A stretch of 64,000 bases of DNA from Competibacter_A sp037045535. GTDB taxonomy: Bacteria > Pseudomonadota > Gammaproteobacteria > Competibacterales > Competibacteraceae. The notes beneath the pieces were generated by a model that saw only the letters and a list, made by a program, of their open reading frames with translations, made no database searches and had not been told where the DNA came from. Of this stretch, positions 1-8,716 are shown piece after piece (position 1 is the first letter of the stretch; the number at the start of each line of letters is the position of its first letter). The translations under genes were made by a program, and so were the position numbers. Location: positions 372,001 through 436,000 of the forward strand of contig JBAOHI010000073.1 of NCBI GenBank assembly GCA_037045535.1, given 5' to 3'.

Positions 1-1031
1 ATGTTCTTCACACCGATGAACTGGAAAGTCACGACACCGGCGGTATCAGTATTGGGTAGAGCCTCGGTCGCGATGACCCTCGACAACGCTGCCACCGTAT
101 CCCCGGACACGGCCGGCTGAGTGTGATAACCCTCGGTGAAGCCCAGTTCCCACAGCGCGTTTTCGCTGACATCGCGACTGGCCAAGCCTTCCAGCCAGGC
201 GAACACCAGACCGCCGTAGACAATCGGTTCGCCGCTCATCTTGCCCGACAGCCCGGTGCTGTACACCCGATCAAAGTGCAGCGGATGGGTGTTGCCGACC
301 AGATAAGTCCAGGCCATGTGCTCGTCGGTGATGGTGCGGCCGTTGGTGTGGACGATCAGATCGCCCAGCGAGAAGTCCTCGAAATAGGTGTTGGGACCGG
401 TCAACTGGCTCGGATAGCCACCCGCATGGATCGGCAAATCCACCACCGGATGTTCCACCCATGGGAATTCCACCGGCGTGGTCGGGGCCGGTGTGGTGGG
501 CAGCCGGTCGCCACGATAGCCGACCATAATCTTGCGCTCGTACTGCAATACGACTTGATTATGCTGGTTCACACCCAGGGTGCGAATCAGCACGATGCCT
601 GGCTTGTCCTCGCCGCGCGCCTTGCGGTCCATTACCTTGGTATAACCGCGCAGCGTGTCGCCCGGATAGACCGGCCGCAGGAATTGCACGTTGTAATAGC
701 CGAGATTGGCGATGGCCTTCTCGGAATCGTTATGCACCCCCAAGGACAGCACCACGTTGAACACCATCTGCGGGCTGGCCGGCAAATCCGAGAAACCATG
801 CGCCTTCGCGTATTCCAGATTCAGATACAGCGGATTGCACTGCATGAACACGCGAGCGAAATCCAACATCGGCCCGCGCTCAAACGTATAACCACGCGGA
901 TGGACGAACACCTGTCCCGGCACGAACTCATCCAGATAGCGCCCGTATTGCGGCCGCCGCGCCCACTCCAGACTCACCGCCACCGATCCGGCGACTTCCG
1001 CTTGCTCGCTCAATCGCATCGAAAAACTCAT
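1..1031 (-). CDS. mch: mesaconyl-CoA hydratase, double MaoC hotdog (3' end outside window)
   Basis: Likely hydrates mesaconyl-CoA to beta-methylmalyl-CoA in the ethylmalonyl-CoA pathway. The visible protein of about 343 residues starts MSFSMRLSEQAEVAG and runs off the left edge. It has two hotdog-type halves. The first contains NPLYLNLEYAKAHGF and SEKAIANLGYYNVQF followed by PVYPGDTL. The second contains a MaoC-type stretch, DEHMAWTYLVGNTHPLHFD. This double-MaoC layout is typical of mesaconyl-CoA hydratases. The start at 1031 has a strong AGGGGG ribosome site that lies inside the end of the upstream dehydrogenase gene, whose stop is only 3 bases away, so the two are translationally close and co-transcribed. 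The pairing with a methylsuccinyl-CoA dehydrogenase supports the call. The alternative is a generic MaoC dehydratase. Confidence 0.75.
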   Translation of the reverse strand, partial: MSFSMRLSEQAEVAGSVAVSLEWARRPQYGRYLDEFVPGQVFVHPRGYTFERGPMLDFARVFMQCNPLYLNLEYAKAHGFSDLPASPQMVFNVVLSLGVHNDSEKAIANLGYYNVQFLRPVYPGDTLRGYTKVMDRKARGEDKPGIVLIRTLGVNQHNQVVLQYERKIMVGYRGDRLPTTPAPTTPVEFPWVEHPVVDLPIHAGGYPSQLTGPNTYFEDFSLGDLIVHTNGRTITDEHMAWTYLVGNTHPLHFDRVYSTGLSGKMSGEPIVYGGLVFAWLEGLASRDVSENALWELGFTEGYHTQPAVSGDTVAALSRVIATEALPNTDTAGVVTFQFIGVKN

Positions 1032-1034
1032 GGT

Positions 1035-2756
1035 TCAACCCCCTATTTCTGCTTTATTTTTCGCGTTATCCACCAGCGAGCGCGCGATCACCTTGAGTGC
1101 CAGCGTCTCCTCCGCACCCTCGAAGATCGACAGTACCCGCGCGTCGATGAAATACCGGCTGACCGGGGTTTCCTCGGCGTAGCCCATACCGCCGTGTATC
1201 TGCAAGGCTTCGCGGGTCACCCATTCGGCGGTCTTGCAGGTAAAGAACTTGACCATGCTGGCCTCCATGTCACCTTCGCCCTTGTCCATCAAGCGACCCA
1301 CCGAGTAGGTGAACTGCCGACCGATCGCCAGATAGGTCGCCATCCGCGCCAGCTTGACTTGAGTCAACTGGTAGTCGCCGATGGGATAGCCGAACACGAT
1401 GCGTTCTTGAGCGTAGCTCAGCGCCTTCTCGTAGGCGGCCTGCATGATGCCGATGGCGCGGGCGGCGGTCTGGATACGGCCACCGGAAAAACCGGCCATG
1501 GTGAAATAGAAACCCTTGCCCTCGCCCTGTGGTCCGCCCAGCATGTTCTCGTCCGGCACGAACACATTGTCGAAGAACAGATCGAAGGAGTGCATCCCGC
1601 GATAGCCGATGGTGGAAATCGCCTTGCCGCTCAGCTTGCCGCCGCCTTCCTGGGTGAAGTCGATGGTGTGACCAGGCGTGCTCGGCTTCTCCAGCAGGAA
1701 CATCGACAAACCGCGATGCCCTAGCGAAATATCAGGATGGGTACGGGCCAGGACCAACAACACGCCAGCCTTGCCACCGAAGGTGCACCAGGTTTTGGCG
1801 CCATTGAGCAACCAGCCGCCTTCGGTCTTGGTCGCCTTCAATCGCATGTTAGCGACATCGGAACCATAGTTCGGCTCGGTCACCGCCACTGCGCACAACA
1901 GATCGCCCGACGCCAGTTGCGGTAACCATTTATTCTTCTGCTCCTCGGTCCCCCCCTTGAGCAATGCCTTGGAGAGAATTTCCGGCCGGGTGATCAGACT
2001 GCCTGCCGCGCCCAGGGAGCCGCGTGTCAGCTCCTCGGTGACTACGATCATGCCCAGGTTGTCTTCCTGCTCGTCACTCTGAATGCCGCCGAAACGTTCC
2101 GGGATGGAAATGCCGAAACAGCCCAGATCCTTGACCTGATCGAGGATAGTGTCGGGAATGTCGAGGTCGTGGCGATGAACCTCCTCGGCCAGCGGCATCA
2201 CCACCTCTTCGGCGACTCGGCGGAAAGTCTCACGCATCATCTCGTGATGGTCGTCCAGCAGATAGGCGCCGGTCACGCCATCTTGGGCACGCATCAGCTG
2301 GCCCAGTTCGGCCACCCGTTCGGCCGGCAGTTGCGCATGACAGAATTGCCGCACGGCGACATGATCGACGGTGGCGCTCAACCATTGGTCGTTCAAGCCA
2401 AAATCGGTCGGCCGGGTGCTCAAGCGATTGCGAACCGCTTGCAAAGCCTCAGCGGTAAACAGCAAGGCAAAGCGCTCCTCCAGCGTCGGTTCGTTGGCAG
2501 CCCCACCACCGGCCTCCCGCGCCCGCTTGGCATAATCTAGCCCGAAGCGGGCACCGGTCACCTCGGCGCACGACAGCGCCAGGTCGTAACTGACCAGCTG
2601 GTGGTGATCAAGCAGCGCCGCCGATATTTTGCCGTCAGCTTTTTGAGAACGTTCCTTCAAGTCCGCCAAGGAATAGTCAAGTGCCTTCTGGACAGCGTCC
2701 AGCGCCAGGGCGGCTTGCTGCAACTGTTCTGCCGGATTCTGGATCGATGCGGACAT
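1035..2756 (-). CDS. mcd: acyl-CoA dehydrogenase, probable (2S)-methylsuccinyl-CoA dehydrogenase
   Basis: A 573-aa FAD-dependent acyl-CoA dehydrogenase. It is clearly longer than the usual 380-400 aa because of an N-terminal extension of about 150 residues. That extension is typical of methylsuccinyl-CoA dehydrogenase, which oxidises (2S)-methylsuccinyl-CoA to mesaconyl-CoA. Visible motifs are the FAD/substrate segment VTEPNYGSD (near residue 300), the family signature QIHGGMGYAEE near the C-terminus, and EGAEETLALKVIARSL, where the catalytic Glu of this subfamily is expected. The start has a GAGGAAAAGCG ribosome site. The downstream mesaconyl-CoA hydratase would use its product. Both genes are diagnostic of acetyl-CoA assimilation through the ethylmalonyl-CoA pathway. 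Specificity is inferred from length, motifs and context. Confidence 0.75.
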   Translation of the reverse strand: MSASIQNPAEQLQQAALALDAVQKALDYSLADLKERSQKADGKISAALLDHHQLVSYDLALSCAEVTGARFGLDYAKRAREAGGGAANEPTLEERFALLFTAEALQAVRNRLSTRPTDFGLNDQWLSATVDHVAVRQFCHAQLPAERVAELGQLMRAQDGVTGAYLLDDHHEMMRETFRRVAEEVVMPLAEEVHRHDLDIPDTILDQVKDLGCFGISIPERFGGIQSDEQEDNLGMIVVTEELTRGSLGAAGSLITRPEILSKALLKGGTEEQKNKWLPQLASGDLLCAVAVTEPNYGSDVANMRLKATKTEGGWLLNGAKTWCTFGGKAGVLLVLARTHPDISLGHRGLSMFLLEKPSTPGHTIDFTQEGGGKLSGKAISTIGYRGMHSFDLFFDNVFVPDENMLGGPQGEGKGFYFTMAGFSGGRIQTAARAIGIMQAAYEKALSYAQERIVFGYPIGDYQLTQVKLARMATYLAIGRQFTYSVGRLMDKGEGDMEASMVKFFTCKTAEWVTREALQIHGGMGYAEETPVSRYFIDARVLSIFEGAEETLALKVIARSLVDNAKNKAEIGG

Positions 2757-2988
2757 CGCTTTTCCTCATGTGGTGACAATGGTGAAAACCTTAATTTTAG
2801 TGAGTTCTCGGTCGAGATTGTAGGCGGAAACTGGTCCCAAACCTATCGGTTTTTCACACCGTTCGACCAGCCTCACGAAGGAGCCCAGTACAGCGTGATC
2901 CGAGTCCTGCCGATGGGGGACAACTCGACTTCACTCGTATCTTTGGAGTCGCCCGCAACCCTCGATTCGGGCATTCGGATTCCTTGGA

Positions 2989-4935
2989 TTACCCACCACA
3001 TCCGATCTTCATATCAAGATCATGCGTTTCTTGAGAAGAAGATGGCCTGAATATCAGCCGGTGGGGAAGGAATCCGTCAGCCCAAGCGAACAGGGTAATC
3101 TGACCTTGACTATCGACCGGGACATTGGCAAGGGAATAATGGCCGGCGCCATCGCAGCTAAACGTGCTCTGGCCGTTGGCCAACACGAAGGCGCAAACCG
3201 GCGTGCTGGTACCGGAGAGACGGATAATCCCCGAAAGCGCGCTGTTTTGGAGACCGCTAATAGAACCCCCAGTATTCTCTCCAGTACCGTCGCAAGGCGA
3301 TGCGGTCATCAACACCTCCATATCCGTGGATATGCTCGAAGGAGCGAAAACAGTTTTATAAGGATTCATATTGTCCGCCCAAGCGAACAGAGTGATCTGA
3401 CCGGCATCATCGAGTGGGACATCGGCGAGGGAAAAGCGACCCGACCCATCACAGCTAAACGTGCTTTTACCGTTCGCAAGGACCATGGCGCAAACGGGAA
3501 TTCCATTCAAGGACACTCGTCCGGAAAGACGCATGCCCGCATGGTAGGCCGCCAGCAAATCGATCCGGGGCTTGGCAATGCCGTTGGTATCCGTAATTGG
3601 AACGCCGGTACTCGTTAGGCGACCAACCGTGAAATCCAGAGACTCGTTAGGATACGCGGCCCGCAGTACAGCGATGGCACCCGCGACATGGGGCGTGGCC
3701 TGCGAAGTGCCGCTGTAGGTGTAACCGGCGGCGGTAATCTCCGCCCCTGGCGCCAACAAAGTCAGGAAGCTGGCACTGTTGGAAAAACACACCACCTGAT
3801 CGGCCTGAGTCGTCGCATCCGTGCAGGAAGACCAATATTCCGCACCAAAATTCGCACTGTACACTGCGCCGACAGAGACTACCGCTGGCACGCAAGCCGG
3901 GCTGCCGAGCGCGTTCTTGACGGTTTCATTGCCAGCCGCCGCCGCTGTCAGGATGCCTGCGGACCTAGCATTGGTGGCGGGGGTCGCGAACACATCGGAG
4001 TTGCAGGGTGCAGTATATTGATCACCTCCCACGCTCAGGTTGATCGCGACGATGTTATAGGCGGTCTTGTTGGCGATCACCCAGTCGATGGCCTTGAGCA
4101 CATCGCTCACATAGGCGTACTGATCAACTCCTTCCTTGCGGAACACATCGAGGGCCACGATGCGGGCACCCGGCGCCACGCCGGCCACGATGGCAGCAAC
4201 ATTGGTCCCGTGGCCGTCGTCGTCGGGCTGACTATCGTCGGGCGCGAAATCCGCCGCATACGTTACCTTGCAATTGCCGCCCGGTACCGCGCAACTGCCA
4301 AGCGCAGCGTTGGTGTAATCCACGCCCGTATCGAGCACGGCGACAGAGACGTTGGCGCCAGTGCCGCCTTGAGCCGCTGTTTGGGGCTGATGAATCAATG
4401 GCAAGCTGCGAGCGAGCGACAGTTTCATCTTGGTGTTTGAATGCACGGCCTTAACCCCGGCCTGAGCGAGCAGAGATTGTAGCGCGGCGGCGGAACGCAG
4501 CCGCGCGAACGCCATCGGCAGATTCGGGTAATCGGTTCGCCATTCCATCTGATTAGCGGCGATCCGCGCGCGGACCTGCTCTTTTTGCTTGCGATAACTG
4601 GCCGCTCGCTTGACCAGAATCTCCTCACTATCGACAGATAGCGCCGACTGTTGGCGCATTACCTGAGCCAGGCTTACCGCTTCGGTTTGGTCGAACTCCA
4701 CCAGAACATCAACTGGCTGACCCCGATCCAAAACCGCGCGATCACCCTCCGAGAGCAGGTCGAAAGGGGGACGTGGATAGGCGTTCAGGCTCTCAGAATC
4801 ATCCGAGACATCGCTCGTCCCAGCGAAATCAGCTGCCAGAACGGGAAGTTGCGCCTCATCAGGCCAAGAAATGGCCGGCCGCAACAAACCGAAGATCGAC
4901 AAAGCAATCACGCTAATTCGGATAAACCCACGCAT
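2989..4935 (-). CDS. secreted subtilisin-like serine protease (S8) with duplicated C-terminal domain
   Basis: A 648-aa exported protease. I chose the ATG at 4935 because a GGAGGAAGG ribosome site sits 5 bases upstream and the product then begins with a signal peptide (MRGFIRISVIALSIFGLL). An upstream in-frame ATG at 5043 would add 36 residues ahead of the signal. The propeptide-like region covers about 60-175. The catalytic triad is D202 in VAVLDTGVD, H242 in DGHGTNVA and S411 in YSGTSQATPHVAG. Oxyanion Asn is probably in AAAAGNE (about 336). After the protease domain come two copies of a beta-rich module of about 66 residues (469-534 and 568-633), each carrying a VLANG-STFSCDG core and ending in ITLFAWAD. 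Cysteines are conserved between the copies. Cells probably use it for extracellular or periplasmic proteolysis. The substrate is unknown. Confidence 0.88.
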   Translation of the reverse strand: MRGFIRISVIALSIFGLLRPAISWPDEAQLPVLAADFAGTSDVSDDSESLNAYPRPPFDLLSEGDRAVLDRGQPVDVLVEFDQTEAVSLAQVMRQQSALSVDSEEILVKRAASYRKQKEQVRARIAANQMEWRTDYPNLPMAFARLRSAAALQSLLAQAGVKAVHSNTKMKLSLARSLPLIHQPQTAAQGGTGANVSVAVLDTGVDYTNAALGSCAVPGGNCKVTYAADFAPDDSQPDDDGHGTNVAAIVAGVAPGARIVALDVFRKEGVDQYAYVSDVLKAIDWVIANKTAYNIVAINLSVGGDQYTAPCNSDVFATPATNARSAGILTAAAAGNETVKNALGSPACVPAVVSVGAVYSANFGAEYWSSCTDATTQADQVVCFSNSASFLTLLAPGAEITAAGYTYSGTSQATPHVAGAIAVLRAAYPNESLDFTVGRLTSTGVPITDTNGIAKPRIDLLAAYHAGMRLSGRVSLNGIPVCAMVLANGKSTFSCDGSGRFSLADVPLDDAGQITLFAWADNMNPYKTVFAPSSISTDMEVLMTASPCDGTGENTGGSISGLQNSALSGIIRLSGTSTPVCAFVLANGQSTFSCDGAGHYSLANVPVDSQGQITLFAWADGFLPHRLIFRPSSSQETHDLDMKIGCGG

Positions 4936-5069
4936 ACCATCCTTCCTCCAGCAACTTTGGAAGCGTTGCTTCGGCATCAACCTGCATGCCGGCCAAGTCG
5001 GCCGGATTGCCATTTTCTCCACTATAATAATGGCCTTTTTCAAAGCGAGGCAGTTCCCGTCAACCTGGC

Positions 5070-6431
5070 ATGGTAAACAAAACGAGTTTTACCATCTGCT
5101 TCGGCAGGCCTCGACGAGGCGCGACACAGCACTACACGAGACCGATAGTGGACAAGATACCCACCGCGTCGAACACACTCAGCCATCACGCCGGCTTGCT
5201 GGCACTGGAACTGGACCCACAGCGCCCTGGTTCTACTAACATCCCACCGGAACCGCTCGATGTGGCCACCGCCACCGCCCTGGCTGGTCATTTGGCCAAG
5301 GATCTAGATCGTATCCTCGGCGGTATCGACCATCTCGGCCTGATCCTACCCGGCGCACTGTACGACCAGACCGAGATCCTCCGACCGGGCTTCCCGCTCA
5401 CCACCGCGCTGGCCGAACTGTACCGAGGCAGTTCGCGCGCTTTCATGCCACAACTGATAGCGCTCGGCACCGACCGGGGCTTTTTCCCGGTCGCAGACAT
5501 CAATCCGCTGCGCCGGCCGGGCTCCGGCCCTCTGTTGTTGTTGCCGTTCTGTTTCGTCGGACAAGATCATGATATCGCGGTCCTGGCCCGAGTTATGGAA
5601 GACATTTTGTTGCAAAGCGGCGAAGTATCGCAAGCAACTCGTGAGGCGGTACAACAGGCGTTTGGGTTACAAGCGCTGAACCTGTCTTTCGCCACCATCG
5701 GCGATCTTTGCGCTTTGCTACGGGTGCAGATGGAAGGCAGTGAGCTGTTACCGCTGTGGGATTTACTGGAGCACGCTTGGCTTGAACGGCCCGGTATCCT
5801 TTCGGTCGCACTGGACGACGGCAACCGTTTTTTGACAGCGGGGAACGACGCCCACACGCTATTTTATACCTTCGACGATTGGGCACAGTTCGGACCAGGG
5901 CGGAATCTACCAGCTGCCGAACTGAGCATCGGCTACCCGCGTTGGGTACGCGCTCAGCGCCAATATACGTTGGCCCTGGAAGCGTACGGCCTGCATGTGC
6001 GGTGGGTATTGGCGAATCCGCAGCTCGAAGCAACGCTGGCCACCGCCGATGGCGAAACCGTGTTGGCGGCGTTTCGGGACATTCCCTGTCTGTCCGGGGA
6101 CTTTCTGGTCGAGTCGATTTTCCAGAACGACAGCGAGAACCCGGAGCGGCAATTGCTCATCACCAACCAGGCCGATCCCGATTTAGGCACGCTGGCCTAC
6201 ACCGTGACCACCCTCGATGCCGAAGGTCAGCTCTTACGGCTCGAACATCATTATCCGCTGCGGCCCCAAGGACTCAACGTAGTGATCGACCGTTTGATCG
6301 AGCGTGGCACTGAGCAAGGCGCCGAACGGCAGGTATTGCATCCGGGACGATTGACGTATTCGGAAACCGGCCGGAGCCTGCGGGCCGCCACCGAGGCCGA
6401 CCTGCCCGCGCCCGCCGCAAGGATGCATTAG
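5070..6431 (+). CDS. conserved-looking protein of unknown function (453 aa)
   Basis: I do not recognise a family. The 453-residue product has no obvious signal peptide or membrane segment and reads as a soluble globular protein. It has a long stretch of alternating hydrophobic residues and helices around 150-230 (GPLLLLPFCFVGQDHD, then VMEDILLQ), and a C-terminal half with mixed beta character. The ATG at 5070 lacks a good ribosome site. A GTG at 5149 (giving MDKIPTASNTLSHHAG as the N-terminus) is an alternative that would remove a basic, poorly structured leader. It is divergent from the secreted protease. Its stop overlaps the stop of a frameshifted small gene on the other strand (6428-6807). 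Codon use matches neighbours, so I regard it as a real gene. Confidence 0.7.
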   Translation: MVNKTSFTICFGRPRRGATQHYTRPIVDKIPTASNTLSHHAGLLALELDPQRPGSTNIPPEPLDVATATALAGHLAKDLDRILGGIDHLGLILPGALYDQTEILRPGFPLTTALAELYRGSSRAFMPQLIALGTDRGFFPVADINPLRRPGSGPLLLLPFCFVGQDHDIAVLARVMEDILLQSGEVSQATREAVQQAFGLQALNLSFATIGDLCALLRVQMEGSELLPLWDLLEHAWLERPGILSVALDDGNRFLTAGNDAHTLFYTFDDWAQFGPGRNLPAAELSIGYPRWVRAQRQYTLALEAYGLHVRWVLANPQLEATLATADGETVLAAFRDIPCLSGDFLVESIFQNDSENPERQLLITNQADPDLGTLAYTVTTLDAEGQLLRLEHHYPLRPQGLNVVIDRLIERGTEQGAERQVLHPGRLTYSETGRSLRAATEADLPAPAARMH

Positions 6432-6807
6432 CGACACTCCGAGTCAGCAGCCTCACCCAGTGGAATCCGAGCCGTTCCATAACAGTCGGCACAGCGGTAC
6501 TCGCGCGTCAAACGATCCATAGTGATGCGCCACTCGCGCTGCGCCGTCGTCATCCCAGCGCCGAACCGGACAGCCCCCTATACGGCTCTGGATTCCTTCG
6601 ATTTCAACCTCACGAACGCTCTCGACGTAACCCAGCCGTACATCTTCGATTCGGATTGCCCGATCACAGCCATCAAAGCGGTCGAACATCGCGGACGCAC
6701 CACCGCTCCGCGATTAGCGCCCCCAGCGCCGCCATCACGATCGCTGCCTTCTCGATCAATGCATGGTAACCCTTGCCGCGTGCCTGTATTGTCGAAGCGA
6801 AATCCAT
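6428..6807 (-). pseudogene. small gene broken into three frames, possibly by two +1 insertions (about 125 aa)
   Basis: Three coherent fragments lie in successive minus-strand frames. 6673-6807 begins MDFASTIQARGKGYHALIEK. 6453-6689 continues with DRAIRIEDVRLGYVESVREV. 6428-6553 ends with EYRCADCYGTARIPLG and a stop that overlaps the stop of the convergent gene. Each step between frames is the one expected from one extra base. Removing two bases gives 378 nt, or 125 codons plus stop. The C-terminal CADC looks like half of a zinc ribbon. The first ATG lies only 6 bases after a perfect TATAAT, suggesting a leaderless transcript. Function is unknown. The uncertainty is whether this is one gene or chance open frames. 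The same kind of insertion breaks other genes in this window. Confidence 0.4.
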
Positions 6808-6813
6808 ACCGGC

Positions 6814-6819
6814 ATTATA
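6814..6819 (-). promoter_or_regulatory. TATAAT -10 box next to the start of the hidden small gene
   Basis: Read on the minus strand, TATAAT is followed by GCCGGT and then the ATG at 6807. The expected transcription start would fall on or next to the A of that ATG. No good -35 hexamer is visible at 17 bases. The box supports a minus-strand gene here but does not prove it. Confidence 0.35.
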
Positions 6820-6897
6820 GTCAGCCGGATTCCCAGCACAGTCGCCCCACGGAATCGCCCCTATTGTCCGTCACCAACGGATTTTCCCCACCGCACC

Positions 6898-8217
6898 ATG
6901 AACTCGCATGCCTTATTATCGCCGACCCGCCGCGATGCCATGGCCGGCTGGTTGTTGACCCTGATGATCGTCGCGTCGGTCACGCCCGGCGTCTCGCTGC
7001 TTCCAGCCGGCCTGCTGGCTTGGGCTGCGGCCCTATTGTTGAGTTATCGCCTGGGCTGGCGTCAGCGTGTTCAAAGTATCTGGTTGCTCGGGTTCGGCAT
7101 CGCCGGCACCGCCTGGGGTTACGGGCACGGCGCGGCACCCGACCTCGTGCAGGTTCTGGCCAGTAATCAAGGATTGGTCGGCCTGCTGGCTGCCGTGTCT
7201 TTTCTGCGGTTGGTCACCCACCCCGAGGCGATCGACCGTCATGGACCACTCCCGCGCGGACGAACGGCATTGTGGCGAACCCTGCTCGGCGTGCATCTGT
7301 TTGGCGCGGTCATCAATCTGTCCACCGTGGTCATCCTCGGAGACCGGATGGCGACGCGCGGCCGGCTGGGGAAACGGCGGGCACTCACGCTATCGCGCGG
7401 CTTCGCAGCGGCAGCATTCTGGTCCCCGTTCTTCTCGGCAATGGCGGCGGCCCTGACCTACGCGCCGGGGGCGCGACTCGGAACCGTCGTCTTGGCTGGC
7501 TTGCCGATGGCGGCCGTTTCGCTGTGGCTGACCGCACGGGACATCGATCCCGAGAATCCCAAACGCGGTGCGCCGTTCGTCGGCTATCCGATGCGCTTCG
7601 GCGCCCTGTGGATTCCGGGCTTGCTGGTCACCATCGTGCTGGCGGTTCATGCGATGCTTCCACACGGGTCGATTCTCGCGATCATCACCCTAAGCGCGCC
7701 GCTGTTGACCGTCGGCATCCTGCTGGTGCAGCAGCAGGAGGCAGCTTGGTCACCGCTGAGGGATCATATTCGGCACGGTCTTGCCAGCACTGTCAACGAG
7801 CTGACGCTGTTTCTGGCGGCGGGGGTGCTGGCGGCCGGTCTCACCAGCGTGACTCAACAATTGAACGGATGGGTACCCTTCGACCGCTTTGGACCGTCAC
7901 AAGCCAGCTTGCTACTCGTGGGCATGATCGGCTTGGCTACCCTTGGTGTGCACCCCATCATCACCATCGCCGCTTGTGGAGCCTGGTTAGCCCCGTTGCA
8001 TCCTGACCCGAACCTGCTGGCGATCACTTTGCTGATGGCTTGGGGAATCGGCGTGCCGGCCAATCCACTGTCCGGCCTGCATCTGATGATGCAGGGGCGC
8101 TACGGCATCGATGGTTACGCCTTCCTGCGGTGGAACGCTGGCTACGTGCTCAAGTGTCTGGGCGTGGGGATAGCACTGCTGCACCTGTACGGGATATTGC
8201 TGGGAGTATGGCGGTGA
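6898..8217 (+). CDS. integral membrane permease-like protein of unknown substrate
   Basis: A 439-aa, very hydrophobic protein with roughly ten to twelve predicted membrane helices spread along its whole length. I chose the ATG at 6898 because the sequence then begins MNSHALLSPTRRDAMAGWLL, with the first helix directly after. The longer open frame from 6763 adds a Pro/Arg-rich leader that does not look coding. Charged loops include ILGDRMATRGRLGKRRA near the middle, and the C-terminal half has glycine/proline-rich turns (WGIGVPANPLSG) like those of ion-coupled permeases. It resembles the ArsB/NhaD or C4-dicarboxylate permease type in overall plan, but I see no diagnostic motif, so no substrate is assigned. 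It precedes ygfX by 40 bases, perhaps in one transcript. Confidence 0.65.
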   Translation: MNSHALLSPTRRDAMAGWLLTLMIVASVTPGVSLLPAGLLAWAAALLLSYRLGWRQRVQSIWLLGFGIAGTAWGYGHGAAPDLVQVLASNQGLVGLLAAVSFLRLVTHPEAIDRHGPLPRGRTALWRTLLGVHLFGAVINLSTVVILGDRMATRGRLGKRRALTLSRGFAAAAFWSPFFSAMAAALTYAPGARLGTVVLAGLPMAAVSLWLTARDIDPENPKRGAPFVGYPMRFGALWIPGLLVTIVLAVHAMLPHGSILAIITLSAPLLTVGILLVQQQEAAWSPLRDHIRHGLASTVNELTLFLAAGVLAAGLTSVTQQLNGWVPFDRFGPSQASLLLVGMIGLATLGVHPIITIAACGAWLAPLHPDPNLLAITLLMAWGIGVPANPLSGLHLMMQGRYGIDGYAFLRWNAGYVLKCLGVGIALLHLYGILLGVWR

Positions 8218-8257
8218 CAGCGAGTTGAAGCCGGCACATTACAAAACCATCTGAAAG

Positions 8258-8704
8258 ATGCGCGACTCTCTCAGCTTGACTCTGGAACAACAACCTTCGC
8301 GACTCCTGATGATCGGCAGCGGCACCGCTCACCTGCTAGCCGGCATCGCCACCCTGCTTTCCGGCATACCCCTCTGGATCAAGGCCGGATTGATCGCCGT
8401 GCTTAGCCTGTCGCTGGCCTTGCAGAGATGGCGCAACCGACCCGACGGCTCTGTTTTTGTCACCCGCATCGAATGGATTGACGGGCGTTGGCGTCTCGAA
8501 ACCGGAGACGGCACAACCGATCATGCCGAGCTGATCAGCGGTTATGCCCATGCAGCACTCGTCGTTCTGAACTTTCGTCTGGAAAACGGCCAGCGGCGAT
8601 CACTAACGCTGCTGCCGGATTCCGCAAGTCCCGATGCCTTGCGCCGGTTGCGGATCTGGTTGCGGGTCTCGCGAGATACCGGTGTTTCCGATCCTCCCCA
8701 ATAA
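8258..8704 (+). CDS. YgfX/CptA family membrane protein
   Basis: A 148-aa protein with two adjacent membrane helices near residues 18-50 (HLLAGIATLLSGIPLW, then AGLIAVLSLSLALQ). After these comes a cytoplasmic beta-rich tail with WRNRPDGSVFVTRIEW and LRIWLRV. Size, topology and position next to nadB match the YgfX (DUF1434) family, which in pseudomonads also sits beside nadB and the algU operon. The E. coli member is the inner-membrane protein CptA, usually paired with SdhE. No sdhE-like gene is next to it here. It is convergent with nadB, whose stop lies 12 bases beyond. Function beyond the family is not shown by the sequence. Confidence 0.7.
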   Translation: MRDSLSLTLEQQPSRLLMIGSGTAHLLAGIATLLSGIPLWIKAGLIAVLSLSLALQRWRNRPDGSVFVTRIEWIDGRWRLETGDGTTDHAELISGYAHAALVVLNFRLENGQRRSLTLLPDSASPDALRRLRIWLRVSRDTGVSDPPQ

Positions 8705-8716
8705 GGCCGCAGCCGT

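Noticed and set aside
123..1724. 533-aa plus-strand open frame
   Set aside because: It is antisense to the mesaconyl-CoA hydratase and methylsuccinyl-CoA dehydrogenase genes, which show clear motifs. Its own sequence is His/Arg-rich with no recognisable domain, a common shadow in high-GC DNA.
2601..3050. Plus-strand frame whose second half (from about 2775) looks protein-like in the spacer between mcd and the protease
   Set aside because: The first half is antisense to mcd, no start or ribosome site lies in the spacer, and the end is antisense to the protease. A remnant cannot be excluded but is not supported.
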